Shown in pieces: positions 1 to 24,194 of a DNA stretch of 64,000 nt (position 1 is its first letter; each line of letters starts with the position of its first letter). Where the stretch lies: assembly GCA_009760855.2 (NCBI GenBank), contig WPIO01000229.1:84501-148500 (forward strand), written 5' to 3'. The stretch is from Cristatella mucedo (taxonomy: Eukaryota > Bryozoa > Phylactolaemata > Cristatellidae). The notes under the pieces are model-generated. The model was not told the DNA's origin. It did not search any database and saw only the letters and a program-made list of their open reading frames with translations. A program made the translations under genes and the position numbers.

Positions 1-392
1 TGCGAAGGCCACGGGCGCAGGTCACGCCCGCAAGAAGCGCCCGCAAAAAGAACGAAAGTTCGATAGGGCGCAGCGTAAGCTAGGCTGAGCAGGTGCCACC
101 AGATGCGACCAGAGGCGGAAACGCTTAACTTGCGAGTGACAGCGCGGGCGGTTTGCGACGACGCGCGTCGAAACGACGCTTCGTTTCATTCCATTGGGGG
201 ATAAAAGCATTGTCGCTCTGCTCCGTAATGTTTCCGTTTTTGTTTCTAACAGCCATCGTCGAGCCGGCCCTTGACAGCGAGTCCATTTTTATGTTTAGGC
301 GGCCCCGCTCGCCGCGCGCTCGCTCGTTCGAAAAGAACGGGCGGAACTAAACGGCGGGCTCGACGGCGGGCGGGCGGGCGGGCAGCGCTTAC

Positions 393-10287
<9,895 letters not shown>

Positions 10288-10491
10288 TCACTCAGCGCTC
10301 ACGGAGCGAGAGCAGCCAGCGAGAGCAGCCACGGAGCGACCGCCCGCCCACGCGGGCGCAGCTATCCGCCGTCGGGTCATTCCGTGCGCGTGCGCCTCGC
10401 GGGCGCCCCCGGCCGGGTGCTCTACTCTACTCTCTCGCCCCTCTCGACAGCGCGCCGACGCCTGAGCGAAAGCGAGCGAGAGAGTTTCCGA

Positions 10492-10566
<75 letters not shown>
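10492..10566. repeat. (CCG)n trinucleotide tract
   Basis: About 24 CCG units with two ccaccg interruptions, in the CpG-rich block upstream of the GST gene. Confidence 0.93.
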
Positions 10567-11247
10567 TGCAAATAGAGCTGGCTGTGGTCTCCGCACTCAC
10601 TCACCCGCGCGCGAACTCACTCGCGGTCGCTGGCTGGGCGGCGAGACTGATTCGCCGAGGTACCTTTCCGGAGGTTTTTGACAGCGACGATTGACAGCGG
10701 CGACGCGACGGATCGCAACCTCCTCGGTACTCGGCGGCGGCGGATCAGTCGGGCACGGCGGCGCCAACTAGGAAAGCGAACGCGTCAGCTGGACGGTCAC
10801 GCGGCCACCGGAGCTCTCGGAGCGGAAGTGCTGACCGCCGCCGCCGCCGCCGCCCTTCGGTCGAACGGGCGGGTGACTGGTAACCAGGTGTCTGAAGGTC
10901 GAGTCTGAGCCAGCATAGGGCAGCAGCGCATGCGCAGCGGGCGCTCGTCCGACCGACCGGCGGCAGAGTAGCGCGGCGCTCTCGAGGTCGGCGTCTGACG
11001 CGAGCGCAATGGCGGATGCGGGTACGCAGAAGGCGGCGCACCGGCGGTCTGTCGGCGGATGATGCTTCGACAGCAGGCGACCGGAACGTTTTGCTTGCGC
11101 CGTGCGAAGCGCTTCCACTTTTCTCTCCGTTGGTCGCGCGCTACGCTAATCTAATCTCTCTCTGTCTCTGCGTCTCCCTCTCTCTCTCGGCTGCCAGGCC
11201 GCAATTTGCTCTCGCGCTTTCGGCGGCTCCGTCATCCGCACGATAAG

Positions 11248-11327
11248 GCTTCCACTTCCGGTCCACATGCCGGTCGCTCGCGACGTAGCGCTCGCGAGCG
11301 ACCGGCTTCTAGACCGGAAGTGGAAGC
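11248..11327. repeat. Two-tier perfect hairpin
   Basis: The outer arms 11248-11263 and 11312-11327 (gcttccacttccggtc and its complement) enclose inner arms 11269-11282 and 11293-11306 (gccggtcgctcgcg and its complement). All 16 and 14 pairs are perfect by eye. The arms contain ccggaagtg, an ETS-like core, in both orientations. Confidence 0.88.
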
Positions 11328-12751
11328 GGGAGGCCAGCCGGGACTGCTGGCTCCGTGGAGGCGCGGAATCCTCGCCCGTTCGTTCCGTCCAATCGCTGGC
11401 AAGCCTCGGCGGCGGCGCGACGGCATGGCGTCGCGCTGCTGGCGTAACGACATTTAAAAAAAGCTTAATGCTCACCTGTTTATTACAGCATTCGGTGGGT
11501 CTTTGCGATTCGTTCTTCGCGTCCACCTGCTTACACTGTGCTTGCTGCTAGCTGACGCTACCAGCAATCATCCGGCAACGCTTTCTATACAGCATCAGTA
11601 AAGCGCCTAGACAGAGATTCAGTTCTATGAGGGCGCCAAGCAAATGCGTTGTTATTAATAATATTGTTATCATTATCGCCATCTGGCTCGACAGCGCTGG
11701 CTGAGCGCTATCGCTTGTCGCCGAACCGCAAAGTGAACCGCAAAGTGAATCGCTGTCCTGCGTGCCACGCCTCGTCGCGCCTGGCGCCCTGTGGGGACCT
11801 GACCACTTTCGCAGCTCGGCGCTTCGCCGAGGCCGGGCGAAGACTGCGCGAGGCGTTGCCGTCACGTGACTGCTCGCATGCGCCCCAGCCGTGCACGTCG
11901 GCGCTGACGATACGTACGTTCAAACTCAAATCGTGAGCGCAAATCCACGCGCGATCGGCGAAAAGCACCGAAAGATCGCCGAAAGGCGGCGCCAAAATAC
12001 GGATTAGTAGATTTAGCTCCGAGATCGGCGCCGACAGGCGGAGCGCAGAGCTCACAGAGCGGAGCACCGCGAGATGGGAGGGAGCAGCGAACCGCGAGCC
12101 ACCGGGAGGAGACTTTCTGTGCGTCACTTCTACGGCGCAGTGCGTATATCGATCCAGCGGCCGCGCGTTCGCCACTACGAATATTATCATACTTATTCTA
12201 CTCGGAGCAAAGTCCGGGCCATAAAGAAGCGCAGCGGCGGCCGATCGAACCCCGACGCCGGATGCCCGGATGCCGGGCGTCCGGCTGATTCCCTAAGGGT
12301 CGCCGTCGCCAATGGCAAGCGGCGACAACTCCGCGGGTCCGCCGCAACCAGGCGACCGCACGCGCGGGCCACAGACCGGAATTTCGATGGCGTCGGGAAT
12401 CCAACCGCCGGGCGTCGTCCACCAGACGACAGGGGTCGCCGCGGTTTCGGACGTCTTCGCGCCGAGACAAATGTAGACTGGCGCGATCCCTCGGCTTCCG
12501 TCACCAGCGCCGCCACCATATTTATTTTAGCAAACGCACAGCACGATTTAAATTGATTTAAGGCGACTGCTACAGGCAGCTCTTACGACTGTTCATTCTG
12601 CGTGTGACTGTTCGCTCTGTATTATCTTACGAACAAAACTACTACACTTCTCTAAGAAACAGCCAGAACAACCTTAAAACCACCAGGTGATCCAGTTCCA
12701 AGGACAAATTTCACCGGCGTAAAAACGCTCTTCGAAGGGCTTCGAAGTTTA

Positions 12752-12905
12752 CTTGGCACGCCAGGTAAGGCGGTTGCTTTTCGCGACCGAGGTCGTGGGT
12801 TCGAATCCTGCGGCGCGCGATCCATTGTTTCCACAGCAAGCAGTGGCGATAGCCGTAAAGGCCCTTCTGTCGCTATACAAAAGAGGCTGCTAAATCGGTT
12901 AGTAG
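12752..12905 (+). mobile_element. SINE family B copy
   Basis: ggtaaggcggttgcttttcg, gtgggttcgaatcc (B box), gcagtggcgatagccgtaaa and the tail ctatacaaaagaggctgcta aatcgg are present. Confidence 0.8.
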
Positions 12906-14871
12906 CTAATGCCAAGTGCAACCGAGAGTAACCGGAAGTGAGATTTTTCCTTCGATTTCGGCCGCTCTTCTTCCTGCTCCTGGAGCGCAGTCTTCCGCCG
13001 CCGCTCCTCCCTGTGTTCGGACGGAACGTCTTTGCGTCTTCACGCTGACAGACGCAGCATTTTCTACACGATCCCGAGGCCCCTCACTCCGGCCTCTCCC
13101 GTGGCCTCTTGCCGCCGAAGCGCGACGAGCTGGATCGCAGCCAATGAGGAGGCACTTGTTGACGGGAAGCGTCTCTTGATTGGACGGTCAGGAAGGAATG
13201 TGGAATATAGCGCTAGCGAGTAAGCTGCGACCTTCGTGGGTAGATGTTGCGTTAGTCTATTAGGTTTTAATCTGGGCCGGATGTGACGTCGCCGGTGCAC
13301 GAAATCGTTTGACTCCGGCAGCCTTATCTACCGTCATCTTTGCTCTTACGAATTTTCGCGATCTAGCTCGCCTGAAAGTAAACGGGGGGCGGTGGAGGAG
13401 AGGGTCCATACCCCTCCGGCGACCGGTCGCTTTCCAACGGGACGCCCCGATTCCATGCAGTAGAGATGAGGTGACACATAGCTATAAATTGAGGGCAATT
13501 CCATGCAGGGGAGATAAGCTGACCTTCTCAACTCAAGCGGGCGAGGTTTGTCGGTATCTGAGCGATATGCTAGCAAGGCGCTCTAGCAAATACAGATAAT
13601 GATAACAATATGCTGTTTTCATTGCGCCCTAAGAGAGATCTCTCTCTATCGACGCGTTTTCCAATTCACCCAAAGATAGTCAATACATATTGCACCCGTT
13701 CCATGCACGGTGTTAAGTATGCAAAATTAAAAGACTGTCGTGCCGTTGGGGAGAAAACTCCCGTTGGGGAACAGCTGCGAAACTTCGGAAATGTTAGTAT
13801 CGGTCAGGTGACGGAGGAGAATCATAAACTATCCTGAGGTTTTAAAACTTTTCACTCTAAAGCTTCTTGTCCTCTTCGATAGATTCATCGGATGACGCAT
13901 CGGTTGCAATCGATGGTTGCTGTGGTTACTGTGGTTACTATCGGTTCTATGTGCACAGCGGTGCTGGCCGCATGTCGCCCCGCGCTCGCGGGCTCGTCGC
14001 TCTTTCGCTTTCATCCTCTGCTCATTTCTTTCAAGCTCCTTTCCTTCATTTCTATCGATCTCTCTGGTTTTTCTGGAGCTCTCATTTCCTCATTCGCTGG
14101 CACGATTCGTCGGCGGCGCGCTCCCTAACTGCTAGCATTCGGCAATTGCTAGCAAGGACAGGCAGAGGCAAACAGTGACACAGAGACAGACAGTGAGACA
14201 ACAGACAGAGACAAGCAGTGAGACAGAGACAGACAGATACAGACAGACTAACACAGAGACAGACAGAGAGATACATACAGAGACAGAAAGTCAGACAGAC
14301 AGACAGTCAGACAGACAGACAGACAGAAAATGTCTACGTGAAATAGATCGTCGTATGCTTTGACCAACCGCTTGAGCATCACAGGAGCAGCGGTCGCTGG
14401 AGCGACCATCCAAGTCTGCACATATTTCAACACTACTGCTTAATCCCTTGCTTATTTGCGATGACGTAGAGGTGCACAGATTACAATGGCTGCCTGCACA
14501 CCACTGTTTGCAGCGAGCCTTTATCGTCTACTCTCCTCGGATACGAAGTTACCCAAGTCTTTCTCAGATACGTCTCTGCAAGCAAACTCTTAATGTTCTC
14601 GTGTTCTCTTAGTATTCTCAAGTCCTCATACGTCCACGCCCCAAACCAGCTGACATCTCTACGACCAAGACTAAAGCAGCTTGCGCTCGCCTCGTCCGTC
14701 CTTGCAGCCGTTCGTCTCTTTCTTTCTTATTCCTGTCTCACTTTTACCGCGGGCTGCAATCGCGCACGTCGCTCGTGCAACCAGATTTACTCCTATCTTT
14801 TAGAAGTTATCTCCCCTTGCTACCGGCGGAGCACTAGAATGGGAGCAATAGAGAGGCGCCGGCTGCTATAC
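12906..14871. other. Unassigned sequence with a GACA/CAGA microsatellite
   Basis: No gene is recognised. A mixed cagaca/gagaca repeat fills about 14160-14330. The flanks look single-copy. Confidence 0.5.
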
Positions 14872-15035
14872 TAGCTGATTCAACGGTCTCTTTCGTATAG
14901 CGACAGAAGAGCCTTTACGGCAACCGTCAACGCTCGCAGCGGCGACAAAGGATCGCCGCCCACCGCAGGAATCGAACCTACGACCTCGGGACCGAGGTCT
15001 TAAAAGCGACCGCCTCACCTAGTGTGCCATCGCGG
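14872..15035 (-). mobile_element. SINE family B copy
   Basis: In minus orientation: agctgattcaacggtctctt (tail), cgctcgcagcggcgacaaag, aatcgaacctacgacctcgg (B box) and cctcacctagtgtgccatcg (A-box side). Confidence 0.8.
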
Positions 15036-15416
15036 CGACGTCATTGCGTTCACGCTACGCGTTACGCCGGCGTCGCTAGGCGAGCGCGACTATGAAGCGA
15101 TTCGCCGGCGTCGAACGGTCGCCCGACGACGACGAGCGTCGCGCGACGCTCAAGTTCGCGCGCGAGAGGCGGGCGCATTTGGGTCCGCCGATGTTTTGCC
15201 TGCCGTCCGAGCGGCCGACCGGCGACGAGTGCCCTGCGGGCGCGAGCTCTAATCACGCGCTCTATTCATGCGGTGCCGCACGGCAAGCATACAAAAGTAA
15301 AACAAAATACAAAGCTAGGCCGCGAACAGGCAAGACGTGCTAGCAAGCAAATTACCCTACGCTCTCTCCTTCTCTCTCTGTCTCTCTCCCTCTCGACGAG
15401 TCATCGTCGAGTGACG

Positions 15417-16330
15417 TCACGTGACGTGTATGAGGTTGGCGTAGATGGCGACGGTGAGCTTGTCGGCGGCCAGCACGGCGAACCAGCGCGAGTCGCCGCT
15501 GGCGGCGACTCGCCACGGCTTGCCTAGGCCGTGCGCGGCCGCCAGCACGTCGCCGAGCGGGCGTCCGTCGGCGGCGGCGAGCGCGCGCACCGCTCCGCTG
15601 TCGTGCAGCGCCGCGAACACGTTGCCCCAGCCGTCGCAGCACAGGCCGTACACGGGCTCGTCGACGGCCACGCGCCAGCGCTGCCGGCCCTGGTAGTCGA
15701 ACGCCACCACGGCCGAGCCGCCGCCGGCGGCGGCCAGCGACGGCGGCTGCAGGGCGAGCACGAGCGAGCCGCGGCGCGCGGCGACCGGCGGTAGCCACTT
15801 GCCGCCGTCGTTGTGCGCGCTGTAGTCGACGTGCAGCAGCTGCTGCCCGTCGGCGTCGAACAGCGTCACGCCCGCGCCATTGGCCGCCGCCAGCTTGCCG
15901 TCCTCGGCGACGGCGACGCGGCCGAGTGCCTTGAGCGCGTCGGCCACCTGGCCGTCGCGGTTGAATATCTCCACCTTCTGCCGCGTGTAGTTCCAGGCGG
16001 CGAAGCGGTGGCCGTTGTGCGACGTCACGCTGCCGTACTCGCACTCGGCGCGCGCGACGCTCAGCTGGCGGCCGGCGACGTCGTAGCGCCGCACGCCCTT
16101 CTCGCTCACGAGGATCGTGCCGCCGTCGAAGCCGACGGCGACGTCCAGGCAGCGCATGTCCGCCTTGTAGCTGACGACGTGCTGCAGCGCGAACGCCACC
16201 CGCGACCCGTCCGGCGCGACAAAGGTGAAGGGCGTTACGAGCGTCAGCTCGCCGACGCCTTTGACGACGCCGCCGCCGTCCTGCGAGCTCGATCGCGAGT
16301 GAACGCCGCCGCCGCTCGACGACGAGTCGG
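15417..16330 (-). CDS. TRIM exon 2 (propeller-like domain and stop)
   Basis: The acceptor CTCTTTCAG/CC completes an Ala codon, and TGA at 15419-15417 ends the protein after IYANLIHVT. About 300 residues form repeated V-A-x-D-G-x-L-x-V-x-D-like strands. Confidence 0.82.
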
Positions 16331-18624
16331 CTGAAAGAGCGAGACGCGGAGTCAGCGACGTCGGCGCCTACGCCGGAAGCGCTGAGCCGTGCGCCGAGCC
16401 GCCGCCGCGCATCGCGATCCTACGGCTTGCCGCCGCGCGCGCGGGGCGGCTCTATCGAGGAAGCGCTCCAAACATCGCGCAGTTCCATCGCATTCTTCGC
16501 ATGTCGGTGAATCGGCAAAATGAGCAGTAGCGATTATTGAGGGATCGATCTCAGTCGATGATACAATTATAATATAATATAATATGTAATATAATATTAT
16601 TAATAGTATATATAATATAGCCAAATAGCCATAGCAAAAAGCAATCCATAATTAGCTCATCCTCGCGCGCGACGGTCGAGGGAAAGACGCCCTGGCCGCA
16701 GCCCCATCCGCTGTTCTATAGAGGTCGCCGCGAGAGCGGCACTCGACCGCTACCTTTCTGACCAGCGGTACCGAAAACTAGATAAGAGAAGCCGCCGGCC
16801 GTGAATCGCTGCGTATCGTGTATCGCCGCCGCCGCTTCCGAATTTTCGGCGAATAACAACCCTGGAGGTCCTCCGAATGCAAAACCGACGTGACGCAGTC
16901 AGGTGGTGCAGAAACAGCGACACTAAGCCGCTGACCGCTGATCGGGGCCTCGATCGATGCAGCGAGGCCGCAGACGCAGACAAGTGCGCACGCCATAACG
17001 AATCGGGAAACGCTGTCAACCGCATGCCCGCTGCTCGTGTGAGTTCGCGCGCATTAATCAATGAGCGAGTCGGCGCGCGGCTTAGTATTACCGCGAGGAG
17101 GCGCAAGTGGCGTCACCGCCGCCGCCGCCGCGGCGACCGCGGCCTCGGAGTTGTGACGTCAGCGTCGATTTCCTAAAATCCTGCCGGGTAGCCACTAAAC
17201 ATGGACGCTCGGAAAACCGGGACTGCTTAATGCCTCGCTGGGCCAGGCGCGAGAGCGCGAGCCACGAGCGCTGCGTCGCGCCGGCCGCTTCGCGCTCCGC
17301 CGCGAAACACGTTCGCCTGCACGCCAATACGCGACGCCTGCTTCTGCGATCAAATGCCGCGCCGCCGCCGGGCGCCGCCGCCGCCGCCACGGCCGGAAGA
17401 AGCAGCCGGCGAAGCCTTACCGGAGGAGGAAGCGCGAATCTGACCGACGTGATACGAGACGATGTCGGCCATGTTGGGAAGGCTGGCGTTGACCACGTGC
17501 AGCTTGACCTCGTCGGCGGCGGCGAGCGCCGACGCGCGCCGCAGCAGCGCCGCCGCGCAGTCGGCGAGCGCGTCGGCCTGGTCGACGAGGCTGAGCGCGT
17601 CGCCCGCGTCGAGCAGCGAGCGCGCGTAGGCGCCGACGCGCCGCACGCCACCGCGAAGCCTCGCCGCCAGCTCGCCGACCGCGCTGCCGGCGGCGAGCGC
17701 CGCGTCCAGCCGCTCGTCGGCGTCGCGGCGCGCCGCCTCGAACGCGCGCGCCGCCATGTCGAGCAGCGAGCGCTTGTTGCGCTGCAGCGCGTCGCCGAGC
17801 GCCGCGCGCAGCGCCTCGCGCGCGGCGGCGCGGCGCTCGCTCTCGGCGTCGAGCTCGTCGAGCGCGGCGAGGCGCTCGTCGAGCGCGGGCAGCAGGGCGG
17901 CGACGCGCTCGCGCGCGCTCCTCGCCGACACGGCGAGCGTCATGTAGCGGTGGCCGTCCGTGTCGCACGCGGCCACGCAGGCGACGCACTTGAAGTCGCG
18001 GCACGACGCGCACGTGAACGCCAGCTCGCGGCCGCCGTGCCGCGCGCACGCCGCGGCGGAGGCCTCGGCTAGCGCGAGCTCGCGCGCGGCCGCCTCGTCC
18101 GACAGGAAGTCGTCGAGCGCCACGACGCGGTGCTGCTTCATCAGCTTGCCGTGAAACGCGCGGCACGTCTCGCACAGGAACTTGCCGCAGTCGCAGCAGC
18201 GGTGCGTCGCTGCCGCCGCCGCCCCCGCCGCCGCCGAGTCGCCGGCCGAGTCGGCGGCGTCCGCCTCGTCGCAGAACGTGCAGCGGCGCTGAGCGCTGGC
18301 ACTGTTCCGAGCTTTGACGCGACGCGACACGTGGCGGTTGGTTTTTATCGTCGCTGCGAGCCCGCCGCCGCCGCCGCCGTCGGCAGCGGCGGCGGCGTCT
18401 CGCTTGTCCGCCGGCGGGTCGTAGTCGGGGCATCGCGGACAGAGGCTGCGGCGGCGGCGCGACGACGACCCGGACGCCGCCGCCGCCGACGACGAGTTTA
18501 AGCTGTCGCCGAGCGAGTTCGTCTCTGACGTCAGGCTGCCGCGGGGCGAGAAAGCCGAGCCGTTGACCGCCGCCGCCGGCGACGCCGGAGCAGGCGGTGA
18601 CGGTGTCTCTCCGCCGCCGCCGCC

Positions 18625-18662
<38 letters not shown>

Positions 18663-18960
18663 CTCGCTCGTCCGCAGATGCGGCGGCGGCGGCGGCGTCA
18701 CTGTGACCGTTTGTTGTCGCGGCGCCGGATGCCGTCCCGTCAGCCAGCACCGGAGGAGGACTGCATGAGCCGTTGGACAAGGTGGGCAACGAGGCAGCGG
18801 CCGACGCAGAGGCCGACGTTGTCGTCCACGCCGCGGTCAGGCACGCCCGGCAGGCGGTGTGTATGCACGGCAGTAAGACGGCGTCCGTCGCGAGCCGCTG
18901 GCAGAAGACGCACTCTAGAATCTCGTCGTCGCCGTCATCTGCTCGCCGCTGCGAGTCCAT
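15417..18960 (-). CDS. TRIM-family RING E3 ubiquitin ligase, RING-Bbox-coiled coil-propeller-like
   Basis: Two exons (17421-18960 and 15417-16330, joined in phase 1) give 817 residues. Residues 17-40 hold C-x2-C-x11-C-x-H-x2-C-x2-C of a RING; the last C-x2-C pair (LCPRCPD) follows only at 174-177, after a low-complexity insertion with 18 Gly in a row. Two B-box-like zinc motifs follow (CTFCDEAD ... CGKFLCETCRAFHGK, then CARHGG ... CASCRDFKC). A long Ala/Arg/Leu/Asp-rich predicted coiled coil comes next, ending in HVVNASLPNMADIVSYHVGQ. Exon 2 encodes repeated blade-like strands (CLDVAVGFDGGTILVSEKGV, VAVDEPVYGLCCDGWGNVFA) resembling NHL or related propellers. The family role is substrate recognition and ubiquitin transfer, sometimes RNA binding. 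The substrate is unknown. Confidence 0.85.
16331..17420. other. TRIM intron
   Basis: A single intron of 1090 bp with an AT-rich stretch at 16560-16620. Nothing else is recognised in it. Confidence 0.75.
17421..18960 (-). CDS. TRIM exon 1 (RING, B-boxes, coiled coil)
   Basis: It runs from ATG 18960-18958 (MDSQRRADDGDDEILECVFC) to the donor CCTCCG/GTAAGG, ending in phase 1. An upstream non-ATG extension is possible but unnecessary. The Gly tract is coded by the CCG run at 18611-18663. Confidence 0.86.
18611..18663. repeat. Coding (CCG)n tract, poly-Gly in TRIM
   Basis: The run of ccg units, read on the minus strand, encodes the 18-Gly stretch inside the split RING. Confidence 0.92.
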
Positions 18961-19017
18961 GGTCAACTGTCGTCGACTGCGACGCGACGGCGGCGTTCGC
19001 TCGGTCCGCAGCTCACG

Positions 19018-19044
19018 AAGCAGCAGCAGCAGCAGCAGCAGCAG
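19018..19044. repeat. (CAG)n tract in the TRIM 5' region
   Basis: Eight to nine CAG units lie about 60 bp upstream of the TRIM start codon, probably in the 5' UTR or promoter. Confidence 0.85.
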
Positions 19045-19094
19045 GCCCTACAAACATCGGAGTCGTAACGTCTACCGATAAATGACTACTGTTT

Positions 19095-19560
19095 CTTTCC
19101 TGCGCGCTTAAAGACATATCGGCCTCAGAAACTTGTGCTCTGCAGGTCCTAAACTACTCAGGAACTCGCTTCCACAATGCATACGCAGCGACATCTGCTC
19201 TCCTGCTACGGACTGCGGCACGTCCTTTCCAGCCGACGTGAGCTGCTACCTCCACGCCCACTCACTTCCTCGACTGCCCTGCTGACTCAGCCATGCATCT
19301 CTCTTTTATTTCTCTTTATATTCTCTTTATATTTCATCTCTCTTTATACTTATTATTGTTGCGTGCGAGACGGAACGTGTTGACGACAGTGTACGCATCG
19401 AAAGCCAATAAGGCTTTTGAGTGCGCTACACAAAACTCTCCTGCGTAACAACCACTTAATCTTTAAGCCTGTGTGCGGAGTTACAGATAGAGATACATTA
19501 CATTGCATTTCGGAGATACACTGCATTACATTGCATTCCGGAGATACACTGCATTACGTC
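19095..19560 (+). mobile_element. LINE family 2 3' end
   Basis: tctgcaggtcctaaactact and ctcgcttccaca match the complement of 59520-59560. It ends in gtgcggagttacagatagag and an ACATT-rich tail whose unit gatacattacattgcatt is repeated. Confidence 0.75.
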
Positions 19561-21384
19561 TGCCGTCTTTCTCTGTCTGCGTTTGCCAGTCTGTACTATC
19601 GAGACCAGACTATCACCGAAAAGTGACTACTAAGGAGGAGGAGGAGGAGGAGGCGGCCGCCGGCAGCGCCAAGCGCCGCCTGCAGCGCCGCCTATCGGTT
19701 GGCTTGCCCGGCCCCTCCGAACTCGAGTTTCCGCCTGCAGCGCCGCCTGTCGGTTGGCGTCTCTCCGACGACGGGCGCAGAGCACGAGCTTGGGAGGGGA
19801 GTGGCGCAGGGTGGATCAAAATTGAACGCGATAAGAGACGCCGGGCCGCCTCTGCGTCTGCGACGTCGCTTCGAGTGAGGCGAAGCGACCGCGTGCGGCG
19901 GCTGCTGCGGCAGAGGCGTGTTCGGCAGAGGCGTAGCAAGGGGCGGGCAAGAGGGAAGGAGGGACGAGACAAACGTCAAGGCCAGGGGGCCACCAAAAGC
20001 AAAATGAATTGCGCATATTTAGAAAAAAAATGTCACATGAAAATACCAATCTTGATTGCGAGCGAGTCCTTGTTTCAATGGACTTGACTATTGCTGGCTG
20101 AGCTATTTAACCGAGTTTACAGACTTTGACCAACCTGTGTCCCTCTGTCGGCACATACACGCGACGACACGGAGAAAACACCGAGGGTGCTCTCTAACCA
20201 CCGTATATTCTGCTGGCGCTCGCAGCGCGAACAAGCGCGCGGCCGCTCAGCCTTTCGTCCGCGTTCCAACTGCCCTCCCCGTCTGCTCGCCATATCCTGC
20301 CTGCCACAGGCGGGCTGCGTCGCGCCAAGGACGAACCCAGTGTGCTACGCCGCGTCAAGGGCGAGCCAGTGTGCGGTGGCTGAGCACTGACACACTACTA
20401 GACCGCGAAAGCTAGACCTAATTAACTGGCTGCCCTACGACAACGCAGCCATCATGTCTGGCCGCTGTTCAGGTGTCCACATGAGAATAGTGTACAGAAA
20501 TGAGAAGGCAATTTTTGTAAACTACGATAACCACAGGTCCCCGGGCGCCGAAAGGTCTCACTGCGCCTCTGGGTCGCGGCTAGGAAGCGACCGGCCGCGG
20601 TTAAATAAGTAAAAAGAACAAGTCATTCAAGTCAGGTCATTCGTACATTCGTACATTCGTCTGAGAACTGAAAAATCTCTTCTCGAGCGCTTTGCAAATG
20701 CCGCAAATGCTCGAGCCCATGACCATTGTCGTTAATTAAAGGCATACGAGCATCCTACCAGCTGGTCGCTAGGGCACAGCTCGCGGCGGGGCGCGTGCAG
20801 GCCGCGCTGCAAGCAGACGCTGGGCGCGACGGCTGAGGTCAGCATTGCCCTACACAGCACGACCCGGAAGCGTGCACGGTGCCCACCGCAGGCTATCCGG
20901 CCGGTATTCCGGCCGGCAATCCCGCAGACACTCGCTGCTGCGCTCGGACTGAGGACGCCGCTGCACCTGCACGCCTCGTTTGGAATCAGCCGGGGTCTTT
21001 ACTTAGCACTCCCGCCCGTATTGACCGCAGCCAATATGGCTGCCCCCAGCGCACTGCCCTCGGCCGACAGTCGATAGCCGGGCGACCGCTGAGGGCTGCG
21101 GCGGACCGACCGTCTCAACCCGCGACTCACCGTGCGCGCTAGCTAGTGCATGGAGCCGCCAGGCGGCGCCGGCGTCCAACGGGGCCGCGGCGGTCGGTCG
21201 GTCGGTCGGTCGGTTAGGAGACGCTGCGAGCGCCGGTCGCTTTACTCGAGACCTACCCCCCTCCATTCCATCCGCCCTTCCACCGCACTGCGGCGCCGGT
21301 TGCTCCCAGCAACACCGGACGGCGCCGTCTCAGGTTTCTCGGCCGGCGCCGTGCGATGCGACCGCAACTCAGAGCGTCAGGCTA
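19561..21384. other. Unassigned GC-rich sequence
   Basis: A GGA run near 19635, a partial SINE A-like tail at about 20655-20730 and a ggtc tetranucleotide run at 21195-21213 are present. No confident exon is seen. Confidence 0.45.
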
Positions 21385-23034
<1,650 letters not shown>

Positions 23035-23868
23035 TCCTTAAAAGCAAAATGCAAAGTGCCTATAAAGAAATCAAGTTTTCTGAGGGGGCTATACAATGGT
23101 ATTATTATTAATACAAGTCCACACGGTCAGCGGTTCAGGTCACGCGGTCAACTGCTCATTTTTGCATGCCGTCGTAATCCTTCTCCTTCTCAACAAATTC
23201 CTAATGCTACAAAATGGCTTCTCGGCCACTAGAGGGCACTTCGCAAGTCCGTTCCTCGCTGCTCGTCATGTCGACCAAGAAAACGCGTGAGGCTCGAGCT
23301 AACAGTGAAGCGCAAATGCAAAAATTAATCAAATTTAATCATTAATTAATGTTTGCATTTAAAACACGACCCCTAAGGCATCGCCTTCAATGCGGGCACC
23401 GCTTGCACTCGTTATGAGCATAGCGCTCTCATAATTAATTCGGGGAGACTCAAGTTAGCAAGTTACGTCCTTAAATTTCGAATCTCATGAAGCTTAAATC
23501 TAAAAATGTACAAATATAACTCAAAACACTTAACTGTGCACACCTTTATGTAGAGTAACCGAATGCTCTCAAACTGCCGCTGGAATTCAAGGGGGGTTGA
23601 GATGGTGCGGCTGATCATGACATTGCTGTTTCCGGATGTCGCATCTTCTCAGCAGGTTTTGATTAGACGTACTCGTATTCGCCGACTAGCTCTTCTTCAC
23701 TGGCTCAATTTCTACACTTTTTAAATTGACACAGTTCGAATAGTGGGCTTGCGAAAATTCCGAGTACCAGTGGCCTTTGGGCATTTTCCTTGTACTTAAA
23801 CTTGGAAAATCTTGATCAAATTTTTGAGTGACCCTAATAAATTAGCACTTGCTGCATTCTCATTGCAG

Positions 23869-24106
23869 TGCTAAAACAAATACGTGGTCAGGCCCTGTTG
23901 TCGCTCGGAGTTGAATGGATATGCCCCGATGGAGAAGTTATGTGGCAAACCAGCCAAGCGAAGCTGCTGGCAAACGCAATTATTTTGCCGATAACCTTCT
24001 ACAGTTTTGGGGCAGGAGAAGGTTTCTTGATAATCTTGATCCGCCTGAAAGCGGACAGTGGTCGTACTGTCTAGAGTTGCAGCAACTCAGCAAGCGGTGG
24101 GAGCTG
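23869..24106 (+). CDS. Possible orphan exon of unknown gene
   Basis: The segment is bounded by a good acceptor (gcattctcattgcag) and a good donor (gagctg/gtgagt). From ATG 23915 it reads 64 codons in phase 0, including AANQ-like and LLQFWGRRRFLDNLDPPESG segments. A stop lies just before that ATG, so it would be a first coding exon with 5' UTR. A second frame is also open. I do not recognise the product, and no partner exon was found downstream, where a LINE begins. Unlike its surroundings it is neither repeat nor microsatellite. Confidence 0.3.
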
Positions 24107-24194
24107 GTGAGTGCACTATGATGAGGTGCCCGTCTAAGTGGCTAACCGATGACTTTTGGTTGGTTTTAGAGTTAATCACTCCACAGAGTCAGTG

